NCBI RefSeq assembly: GCF_011769525.1
Contig: NZ_CP050440.1
Location: forward strand, 5,829,501 to 5,893,500
Reading direction: 5' to 3'
DNA length: 64,000 bases
Origin: Tolypothrix sp. PCC 7910
GTDB taxonomy: Bacteria; Cyanobacteriota; Cyanobacteriia; Cyanobacteriales; Nostocaceae
The translations under genes and the position numbers were made by a program. The notes beneath the pieces were generated by a model, which saw nothing but the letters and a program-made list of their open reading frames with translations, was not told where the DNA came from and made no database searches. Below, piece by piece: positions 44,052 to 51,596 of this stretch. Every line of letters begins with the position of its first letter. The first letter of the stretch is position 1.

Positions 44052-46202
44052 ATGAGATACAAATTTGTCAAACAGCATAGTGAAGAAGATTGCGGGGCTG
44101 CTTGCATTGCTACAATTGCTAAACATTATGGGCATAACTTTACTCTCAACCACATCCGAGAAGCTGTAGGTACTGGACAATTTGGTACTACTTTATTAGG
44201 GTTAAGACGTGGCGCAGAAATCTTAGGATTTAATACTCGTCCTGTTAAAACTTCACCAGAACTTTTAAACCGGATGCATGAAGCACCGTTACCAGCAATT
44301 ATTCACTGGAAAGGGAATCATTGGGTTGTTTTATATGGGAAGAAAGGCAAAAAATGTTTAATCGCTGATCCTGCTGTAGGTATTCGCTATCTCTCTAAAA
44401 AAGATATGGCTGAGGGTTGGACAGATTGGTTAATGCTATTACTGGAACCAGATCCAGTCAGATTTTTTGCTCAAAAGGATGATAGTATTGGTGGCTTTTG
44501 GCGCTTCTTTAAACGTGTTTGGAATTATCGCGCAATTCTAGCACAAGCTTTACCACTGAATTTAATATTGGGCTTACTATCTTTAGCGTCTCCTTTTTTA
44601 TTACAAATTCTCACAGATGATGTTTTAGTTCGCGGTGATACTAGCTTACTAACTACTGTGGCAATATCTGTAGTAGTAATGAATTTTATTTCTAGTAGCC
44701 TCTCATTTGTACAATCTAATTTAATTGCTAACTTTGCTCAACGCTTACAATTAGGGATGGTAATGGAATTTGGCAGGCAAATTCTGCGATTACCTTTAAC
44801 CTATTATGAAACTCGTCGTAGTGGAGAAATAGTTAGCAGATTACAAGATATTGAACAAATAAATCAATTAGTAGCGCAAGTAGTTGTTGGCTTACCTAGC
44901 AAGTTTTTTATTGCAATTATATCTTTAGGGTTAATGATTTTTTATAGCTGGAAATTAACTATGGTGGCAGTATTCATCTCTATAGTTATGACCCTGTCAA
45001 CGATAGTATTCCAGCCCACATTGCAACAAAAAACTCGCGAATTATTGGTTACCGAAGCCGAAACCCAAGGACTCTTAGTAGAAACATTCAAAGGCGCACT
45101 AACTCTCAAAACTACTGCATCTGCTCCCCAATTTTGGGATGAACTACAACACCGATTTGGTCGTCTTGGTAATCTCACCTTTCGCACCATGCAGATTGGT
45201 ATTATTAATAATACTTTTTCTGGTTTTATTTCTGCGATTGGTGCAGTTGTTTTGCTGTGGTTTGGTGGTAACTTAGTAATTAATCCGGCTGAAAACCTCA
45301 GTATTGGGCAATTAATGGCGTTTAACTCCATGAATGGTAATTTTTTGGGGTTAATCGCTACGGTTATTAGTTTTGTAGAAGAATTTACGCGGGCTAAAAC
45401 TGCTACACAACGCCTGACAGAAGTTATTGATGCTACTCCAGAAAATGAAGGTGACGGACGCAAACCTTTAGCTTATATTGCCAATGACGCTGATATCAAC
45501 TGTACTAATCTCAGCTTCCATTATGCTGGTCGCCTAGACTTGTTAGACAATTTTTCATTAACAATTCCTGGCGGTCAAGTTGTGGCATTAATTGGTAAAT
45601 CTGGTTGTGGTAAAAGTACTTTGGCAAAATTAATTGCTGGTTTATATCAACTGCAATCAGGTAATATCCAAATTGGTATATATAATATCCAAGACCTTTC
45701 TCTAGATTGTTTGCGTCAACAGATTGTGCTAGTTCCGCAAGACGCTCACTTTTGGAATCGTTCTATTGTCGAAAACTTCCGCTTAGGAATGCCTCATATT
45801 AGCTTTGAGCAAATTGTGAGAGCTTGTCAAATTGCTGGAGCCGACGAATTTATTAATAAATTCCCAGAGAAATATCAAACTATTTTAGGAGAATTTGGTG
45901 CCAATATCTCTGGCGGACAACGCCAACGATTGGCGATCGCACGAGCTATTGTCACAGATCCGCCAGTTTTAATCTTGGATGAATCGACTGGTGGACTCGA
46001 TCCAGTGAGTGAGGGACAGGTTTTAGATCGGCTGTTTGAGCATCGCCAAGGTAAAACCACCATTTTGATTACACACCGCCCCAAAGTAATTAACCGTGCT
46101 GATTGGGTGGTTTTACTAGAAAACGGCAAATTAAAACTGCAAGGTTCCTTAAAAGATTTGATATCCCAACCAGGTGACCATCTAGATTTTCTCATTCCTT
46201 AG
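44052..46202 (+). CDS. Peptidase-containing ABC exporter (C39 peptidase, membrane, ATPase domains)
   Basis: About 716 residues. The N-terminal C39 peptidase domain (1-135) has catalytic C14 in EEDCGAACIA, His in GNHWVVLYG and Asp in IADPAVG. About six transmembrane helices follow (about 160-430). The ABC ATPase (about 470-710) has Walker A GKSGCGKST, signature ISGGQRQR and Walker B VLILDEST. It cleaves leaders after the GG and exports the cores across the inner membrane. The substrates are presumably the two precursors encoded just upstream. Start ATG 44052; a TTG at 44046 is also in frame. HetC of Anabaena has a related architecture, but nothing here shows orthology. Confidence 0.93.
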   Translation: MRYKFVKQHSEEDCGAACIATIAKHYGHNFTLNHIREAVGTGQFGTTLLGLRRGAEILGFNTRPVKTSPELLNRMHEAPLPAIIHWKGNHWVVLYGKKGKKCLIADPAVGIRYLSKKDMAEGWTDWLMLLLEPDPVRFFAQKDDSIGGFWRFFKRVWNYRAILAQALPLNLILGLLSLASPFLLQILTDDVLVRGDTSLLTTVAISVVVMNFISSSLSFVQSNLIANFAQRLQLGMVMEFGRQILRLPLTYYETRRSGEIVSRLQDIEQINQLVAQVVVGLPSKFFIAIISLGLMIFYSWKLTMVAVFISIVMTLSTIVFQPTLQQKTRELLVTEAETQGLLVETFKGALTLKTTASAPQFWDELQHRFGRLGNLTFRTMQIGIINNTFSGFISAIGAVVLLWFGGNLVINPAENLSIGQLMAFNSMNGNFLGLIATVISFVEEFTRAKTATQRLTEVIDATPENEGDGRKPLAYIANDADINCTNLSFHYAGRLDLLDNFSLTIPGGQVVALIGKSGCGKSTLAKLIAGLYQLQSGNIQIGIYNIQDLSLDCLRQQIVLVPQDAHFWNRSIVENFRLGMPHISFEQIVRACQIAGADEFINKFPEKYQTILGEFGANISGGQRQRLAIARAIVTDPPVLILDESTGGLDPVSEGQVLDRLFEHRQGKTTILITHRPKVINRADWVVLLENGKLKLQGSLKDLISQPGDHLDFLIP

Positions 46203-46231
46203 TTAATACTTATTTTCAGAGGGGATATGAT

Positions 46232-47641
46232 ATGCTCTACATTCATAATCAGAAAGTCCTACCTGAAGTCCAAGAAGATTTTATTCCTCCTGTGAGTGCT
46301 TGGACATCATTAGCAGGAATGTTTCTTGTTGGTAGTGTTGGTTCTGCGATCGCCCTCTCTTCATGGGTGAAATATAATGTCACCGTTAAAGCTCCAGCCA
46401 GTATCCGTCCTACTGGTGAACTTCGGCTAGCACAACCGAAAATTGAGGGAACTATTAAACGGATTTTGGTGCAAGAAAATCAAGTTGTTAAGCAAGGAGA
46501 TATTATTGCTTACCTTGATGATGAACAATTACAAATTAAAAAGAGCCAACTGCAAGGGAATATTCAACAGGGTAGGTTACAGATAAATCAGATTGATGCT
46601 CAAATTAATAATTTAGATAACCAAATGCAAGCAGAAAAGACAGTAATTGAGCGGACTGTTGCTGCGGCTGAATCTGATTTATTACGTAACCAAAGAGAGT
46701 ATCAAGAACGTCAAGTTACAACTCAAACTGACTTACAAGTTGCTGAAGCGAATTTGCAAAAAGCCTATACAGATTTGCAAAAAGCTCAAGCTGATTTAGA
46801 TTTTGCAAATTTAGACCGCGATCGCTATGAACAATTAGCCGAAACGGGTGCTATTGGTAGGCGAGAATTTGAGCAGAAAAAGTTCTTAGTTGAACAGACA
46901 AAAGCTATTGTTGAAGGTGAGAGAAAAGCTGTTGAAATAGCTCAGGCTAAAGTCGAATCAGCTAAATCTGCCATTAATCCCACTGATGCAACAGTCGCAA
47001 TAGCTAAAGAACGGATTGCTCAAGAAGTTGCTAGAGGTAAAAGCAACATTGCTACTTTAAATAAAGAAAGACAAGCTTTAATTCAGCGACGAGTTGAAAT
47101 TCAATCCCAATTGATGCAATTTCACAAAGAACTTGAGCAAGTTTTCAATCAACTACAAAACACTGTTATTCGTGCAACTACTGAAGGTACTATCCTCAAG
47201 CTCAATTTACGCAATTCCGGGCAAGTTGTGGGTGCTAGTGATGCGATCGCAGAAATTGCACCTAGCAATGCACCTTTAGTAATTAAAGCGATGATTCCCA
47301 CTCAAGATATTAAAAGTGTGGAAATTGGTCAAGAAGTACAATTACGGATAGACTCTTGCCCTTATCCTGATTATGGTACTCTCAAAGGAGTTGTGAATAC
47401 AGTTTCTCCAGATGTAATTACATCTCAAAATAACAGTACAAATTCTCCAACATCTAGTTCTAATGTTCTGGCTGCTAGCTATTTTGAGGCTACTATCGCA
47501 CCAGAAAGTTTAGTATTCGGTCATCAGAAACATCAGTGCCATATCCAATTAGGTATGGATGCTAAAGCTTATATTATCTCTAAACGAGAAACAGCGCTGC
47601 AATTTATGTTGCGAAAGGCAAGATTAATTACTGATATATAA
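46232..47641 (+). CDS. HlyD-family membrane fusion (adaptor) protein
   Basis: 469 residues: a short cytoplasmic N-terminus, one transmembrane helix (about 23-43), a lipoyl-like half-motif (GTIKRILVQENQVVKQGDIIAYLDD, residues about 68-92), a long alpha-helical coiled coil (about 95-290), the second lipoyl half (TEGTILKLNLRNSGQVV) and a beta-barrel domain. It links the ABC exporter upstream (29-base gap) to an outer-membrane channel that is not encoded here. GAGGGG precedes the ATG. Confidence 0.92.
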   Translation: MLYIHNQKVLPEVQEDFIPPVSAWTSLAGMFLVGSVGSAIALSSWVKYNVTVKAPASIRPTGELRLAQPKIEGTIKRILVQENQVVKQGDIIAYLDDEQLQIKKSQLQGNIQQGRLQINQIDAQINNLDNQMQAEKTVIERTVAAAESDLLRNQREYQERQVTTQTDLQVAEANLQKAYTDLQKAQADLDFANLDRDRYEQLAETGAIGRREFEQKKFLVEQTKAIVEGERKAVEIAQAKVESAKSAINPTDATVAIAKERIAQEVARGKSNIATLNKERQALIQRRVEIQSQLMQFHKELEQVFNQLQNTVIRATTEGTILKLNLRNSGQVVGASDAIAEIAPSNAPLVIKAMIPTQDIKSVEIGQEVQLRIDSCPYPDYGTLKGVVNTVSPDVITSQNNSTNSPTSSSNVLAASYFEATIAPESLVFGHQKHQCHIQLGMDAKAYIISKRETALQFMLRKARLITDI

Positions 47642-47691
47642 ATCAGTATAAGTAGGTGGGCGCAATTAAAGATAACTGGCAAGGTCTGTCA

Positions 47692-47790
47692 TTTGTCATT
47701 GGTCATTGGTGAGCCACTGCGTTGGACGGGTTCCCCGGCTTGTTCGCGTAGCGTCTCCCCTTGGGAGAAGCAAGTGGCGACATTGGTAAG
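47692..47790 (+). repeat. Composite dispersed repeat
   Basis: Starts with TCATTGGTCATTGGT heptads, then GAGCCACTGCGTTGGACGGG, a GCGTAGCGTCTCCCCTTGGGAGA palindromic module, and CAAGTGGCGACATTGG. Its ends match the inverse copy at 41806-41852, while the central module is extra. The rest of the 47642-48181 gap is AT-rich and non-coding, with a TTGTCTAAACCCAGACAA hairpin near 47968-47987. Confidence 0.65.
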
Positions 47791-48181
47791 GTTTTCAACC
47801 ATGTTTACATTGCGTAATGTAGTTTGGTTTATTCCGACCAAGTTACTTATTTTATTTAAGCCAAATTCTCGGTGTAGTCTGTTAACAGAAAATAAGAAAG
47901 TTTAAAGCGTACATATATTTGTACGAAACTTTAAAAATAGAGCTATATTTAGCGTTTCAATATTTGATTGTCTAAACCCAGACAATCAAGATTTTTATTT
48001 ACAAATTACCAAAATTTATTCAATCATTAATCCTCTTAAAATTCTATGTGTATTTTTATATTTATCATCAATCTTACGGACAGGCTTCTTATTTTATTTA
48101 AACATTTTACAAAAGATAAATCTGATATATTTTGCTTTAAAGCTTTATTTAATCGGCATAAAATACCCATCCAAACTTCCT

Positions 48182-48889
48182 GTGAAACTGCTATTGTGGA
48201 CGCAAGTTATACTTTTAATAGCCAGCTTCATAACCCTCCTCTGGTTTATCAACTCTGAATTAAGAATTCGGCAATCATTAAAATGGTGGTCTTACCAAGA
48301 GTCGATAAAACGATTTTTAGAAGCTGAAAAAATTCGGGATGATATATTGCAGGAATCTTTTATTATCAGGCGCAATCTAGAAATGTTAACAGTAGATAAT
48401 TTAGATTTATCAGTTAACAAAATTCAAGAATCTGTTAAAAAAATTGACAGTTTCCATCACTCTTTGGTGGAATTGAGCGATCGCTTATTTCCATCGCAAC
48501 TACAGTATAGCTTGCCGTTAGCTATTGATTGTTTATTACAGTCTAAGCTGACGAATCATTCTCAGTTCTCTTTTCACAGTGATATGCCAGTAATCTGGCA
48601 ACATCAGTCAACCGAACAAAGCTTAGTAATTTTAAGCATATTAGAGGAGTTGCTTACAATAGCTTTGCCGCAAGTTTTAACACCTGTATCAATTTATATT
48701 AATTTAAAACAATGCAAGAATTTATGCCATTTAATGGTACAAATTACTTATCCGGATGTATCTACACGTGTTTCTTACGCTAATCTACGAGAATTAAAAT
48801 ATTTATGTGATAGCTTTTACCTATTAACTTCAGGTAAATGTTTTTATCGTAGTACCAGCCTCATGCTAACTTGGTATTTCTACTGGTAA
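48182..48889 (+). CDS. Membrane-anchored degenerate histidine-kinase-like protein
   Basis: 235 residues: one N-terminal transmembrane helix (about 4-24), then a soluble helical part resembling a HisKA_3-type dimerisation domain plus a shrunken ATPase domain. Compared with the CHASE2 kinase encoded at 51597, the segment ETIHNGPLQ corresponds to DDILQESFI, so the phospho-accepting His is L56. The N box LEEALCNV corresponds to LEELLTI, so the essential Asn is I160. No G1/G2 ATP loops are visible. It should not phosphorylate itself. A regulatory or scaffold role for the neighbouring two-component proteins is inferred. The start is GTG 48182 with no good Shine-Dalgarno, so the exact N-terminus is uncertain. 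I recognise no named family. Confidence 0.6.
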   Translation: MKLLLWTQVILLIASFITLLWFINSELRIRQSLKWWSYQESIKRFLEAEKIRDDILQESFIIRRNLEMLTVDNLDLSVNKIQESVKKIDSFHHSLVELSDRLFPSQLQYSLPLAIDCLLQSKLTNHSQFSFHSDMPVIWQHQSTEQSLVILSILEELLTIALPQVLTPVSIYINLKQCKNLCHLMVQITYPDVSTRVSYANLRELKYLCDSFYLLTSGKCFYRSTSLMLTWYFYW

Positions 48890-49285
48890 GCATCAGTTAT
48901 CATTACTATCAGCAGTCTCAATTGAAGAACTCTAGATCGTCAATTTGATAATTGCTCAGGGCATCTTCCTTTGTCAATAACATAATTACAAATTATACAA
49001 TCATAAATTCAGCGTTTTTTCTGGTAAACATCAACAGTCTAGCTTCAAATAGCTGCTTTTACTTCGACTGATTGCTAAGTAGAGAGTCAGAAATACTAGC
49101 CCTTAATTTCCTAAATTTCCTTTTTATCCTGCGATTTTCTGCAATTTATCAATATTTGCAAGGAAATGCGGTGAATAGGCATGAAAAGAATAACAAATGA
49201 CAAAAAAACACAATTTTCATCTGTATTGCTATAGGCAGTAGATGAAAACTTAGTATTTACTTAGTTCGATAATGAGGTGTTAATT
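48890..49285. other. Non-coding gap upstream of the response regulator
   Basis: AT-rich, with no gene or distinct repeat that I can see. It presumably contains the promoter of the response regulator gene. Confidence 0.35.
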
Positions 49286-49963
49286 ATGACACAACTTGCA
49301 GTAGAAAAGAAATTGCTAACCATTTTGGTAATTGACGACCATGAATCAGTTCTAGGTGGAACCGTTGATGTACTGAAAAAAAAATATCCTAGTGCTAAAT
49401 TCATTACTGCAATTAATGCCAAGAACGCTCTCGAGCAGATGATGACATCACAGGCAGACCTTGTAGTGATGGATCTATCAATGCCAGAACATCCCGGAAC
49501 AACAGCTCGTCCTGATACAGGAATTCAACTGCTGAGGAATCTGATGAAATCTTATCCGCATTTAAATATTGTTGTTCAAAGTGCCCATGCTAGAACTCTA
49601 GTCAGAATTAGACCTGATATTGATAGTCATAAAGGTGGCTTTACAGTTGCAGATAAAAGCCTTTCCACCCAAGAAATGTTGACTAGAGTTGATTGGGCAT
49701 TACAGGGATTAACTCATACTAAAGATATCAAAGGTATCAATTCTGGCTTAGAGGTGAAACCAGAGTGGCTGAAGGTACTAACTTTAGCATTTGAAGAGGG
49801 TTTACAAGATAAGACGATCGCAGAAAGAATGTGTATGTCTGAACGCATGGTGCGTCATTACTGGAATAAGCTACAAGATGCTTTAGATGTTTACCCAGAA
49901 GAAGGTAAAAATATCCGCATTCAAACGGAAATGAAAGCTCGACATGAAGGGTTAATTGATTGA
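49286..49963 (+). CDS. Response regulator with receiver and HTH output domains
   Basis: 225 residues from ATG 49286, with GAGG eight bases upstream. The receiver domain (about 10-150) has D17 and D18, phospho-acceptor D63 (VMDLSMPE) and K124 (VADKS). After a linker comes a helix-turn-helix of LuxR/GerE-like pattern (about 160-210, AFEEGLQDKTIAERMCMSERMVRHYWNKL). It should bind DNA when phosphorylated. Likely partners are the CHASE2 kinase downstream, now separated by an IS element, and the degenerate kinase-like protein upstream. Its target genes are unknown; the peptide locus is the obvious candidate. Confidence 0.85.
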   Translation: MTQLAVEKKLLTILVIDDHESVLGGTVDVLKKKYPSAKFITAINAKNALEQMMTSQADLVVMDLSMPEHPGTTARPDTGIQLLRNLMKSYPHLNIVVQSAHARTLVRIRPDIDSHKGGFTVADKSLSTQEMLTRVDWALQGLTHTKDIKGINSGLEVKPEWLKVLTLAFEEGLQDKTIAERMCMSERMVRHYWNKLQDALDVYPEEGKNIRIQTEMKARHEGLID

Positions 49964-50269
49964 CCATAGTCAAGCTATATTTAGGTGCTTTTTCTGTGCA
50001 ATATGAAAAATTTAGTTCGTAATGCCACAAGTAGTAAAACAAAATTAATTACACAATTTATTTAGGTAATGTCATTACGAATACAACAAAGCCAAACTTT
50101 TCCATTCGCCTTTGGTGTTCCCGCAGAGTAAGCAGCTTTGTTGAAGAATAGTGCTTTCAGCAAACACTTAGTACTCTTTGGGAAGACTAATGGCGATCGC
50201 ATTTAATGTAAATATTTTTTTCTATTTACTTATATAGCTCAAACCAATTCCTATCAAGACCAACACTTA
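49964..50269. other. Gap between the response regulator and the IS element
   Basis: Contains short repeats: a TCGTAATG...CATTACGA inverted pair and a block with GGTGTTCCCGCAGAGTAAGCAGC, of the dispersed-repeat type. No gene. If the IS were removed, the response regulator and the CHASE2 kinase would be about 500 bases apart. Confidence 0.4.
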
Positions 50270-50276
50270 TACCAAT

Positions 50277-50771
50277 TTAATATGAAGCTGCATAGAAAAG
50301 AGCTTCTAAAATAAAGTTATAAGAAGAGATAGATATTACCTGCTCAAATGTTAATTGCTCAAATAGTTGTTGTATGCGATTGCGTAAGTCTTGTAAAGAA
50401 GAAAAAAGTTCATTATGAAGTGATTTTTTGAGATACTGCCATAGCCTTTCAATGGGATTGAGTTCCGGGGAATGAGGTGGTTGAAGCAGGGGAATAATAT
50501 TTTCAGGCCAATTAATTGCACTACTGATATGAGCAGGAGCTTGGTCTATTTGTAAAATTGCATAATCTTCACCTAATTGCTGAGATAACCAGTCTAAAAA
50601 CTGTTGAAAATATTCACCATTAAGTTTGGGGTATTCTTGCTGAAAATGTTGTCCTGTGAATGGTTCAATTGCGCCATAAATCCAAAAGTTTTTCCTTTGC
50701 CATTTCACGCATACAGTAGGTTTTACTCCAGAAGCAGTAATCACCTTTCCCGTTAAAGTTTTTAATCCCAC
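50277..50771 (-). CDS. IS630 transposase, C-terminal part (DDE domain, orfB)
   Basis: C-terminal 164 residues of the DDE endonuclease, with the second catalytic Asp in LQIDQAPAH and the Glu in LNPIERLWQ. The first catalytic Asp (in YLCQDETRV) is encoded upstream of this segment, in the same frame but before its first possible start (GTG). The active enzyme therefore arises only by frameshift from orfA. The frame stays open back to the A8 run at about 50853-50860 (minus strand), where a -1 slip would join it to orfA without a gap. Confidence 0.85.
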   Translation of the reverse strand: MGLKTLTGKVITASGVKPTVCVKWQRKNFWIYGAIEPFTGQHFQQEYPKLNGEYFQQFLDWLSQQLGEDYAILQIDQAPAHISSAINWPENIIPLLQPPHSPELNPIERLWQYLKKSLHNELFSSLQDLRNRIQQLFEQLTFEQVISISSYNFILEALFYAASY

Positions 50772-50827
50772 CCTGGTCTCATCCTGACACAGATAATGAA
50801 TACGCCTCCCTGGTGCTAGATGTTTTT

Positions 50828-51337
50828 CTAGGATATTGAGGATGATACCGAGTTTTTTTTAAACTCAGATACTAACTTTTCATCCTGTTGATGGCTTTGA
50901 GGACGTGGTACTTTGAGTTTTGCTCCTAATTTATATCGAACTAATGCATAAACTGTTGCATACTCAACTTCCAGTCCATGTTTGAGTTTCAACCACTCAA
51001 CTATTGCACCATAGCTACTAAAGCCTGTTCCTGTTTTTAACTCTTCGGTGAGTCCTGCGATCGCAAGCTCGTTAATTTTTCGTTTTGCTCCTGGAGCTTT
51101 TTTAATTTTTAATAATTCATCTAGCCCACCTGACCTATACTTTTGTATCCACCTTGTTACCGTTGAAGTATCTTTCGCCAAGCGTTTTCCAATGTCTTGC
51201 TGCTCCTGAACCTGACCACTTTTTATCCACCACAGCATCATCAGTTTTTCTTTCTGGTTCCCTATGTTTGCTGTTTGTAGACGTTTTTTAAGTTCTTCTT
51301 CGCTCTCTGCGATTTCAATCTTAAAAGGGCGGCTCAT
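50828..51337 (-). CDS. IS630 transposase, N-terminal part (HTH domain, orfA)
   Basis: 169 residues with helix-turn-helix/winged-helix DNA-binding domains (DIGKRLAKDTSTVTRWIQKYRSGG; TVYALVRYKLGAKLKVPRPQ), which recognise the inverted repeats. The reading frame ends 26 bases beyond a run of eight A residues (GAGTTTAAAAAAAACTC). A -1 shift there continues as EFKKKLGIILNILEKHL into the DDE domain, which matches the family. The product made without the shift may act as an inhibitor, as in other IS; that is inference. Confidence 0.85.
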   Translation of the reverse strand: MSRPFKIEIAESEEELKKRLQTANIGNQKEKLMMLWWIKSGQVQEQQDIGKRLAKDTSTVTRWIQKYRSGGLDELLKIKKAPGAKRKINELAIAGLTEELKTGTGFSSYGAIVEWLKLKHGLEVEYATVYALVRYKLGAKLKVPRPQSHQQDEKLVSEFKKNSVSSSIS

Positions 51338-51596
51338 GGTTATTTTAATTTACCGAGTTTGCTTCCTCCATTATATGCAGCTTCATATTAAATTGGTATT
51401 AGATATAAAATTAAATTAGAATTTGAGTAAATACCCATATTGAGTATTGACTATTGCTTAGGTCTTATTTGTAACCACAAGCAAATTGAAGTTAGAAAAA
51501 TGTAATATGCATTTGTGAATAATCATTAATTTTTGAATAATGGTGAATTATTATCGGTGATTTTTATTGAATAACTAAAAACTAGGAAACTGGTTT

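Larger units (their letters stand above)
50270..51398 (-). mobile_element. IS630-family insertion sequence
   Basis: About 1.13 kb bounded by perfect inverted repeats of 24-25 bases (50269-50293 and 51375-51399) that begin ATACCAATTTAATATG at the left end. The TA at each outer edge fits the TA target duplication of IS630/Tc1 elements. It carries a transposase split into two overlapping-phase reading frames on the minus strand. Perfect ends and no internal decay point to a recent insertion. It lies between a response regulator and its likely cognate kinase. Confidence 0.9.

Noticed and set aside
43056-46202. C39 exporter as secretion system of the RTX protein
   Set aside because: RTX proteins use type I systems that recognise an uncleaved C-terminal signal. 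This exporter has an active C39 peptidase and sits beside double-glycine precursors, 40 kb from the RTX gene.
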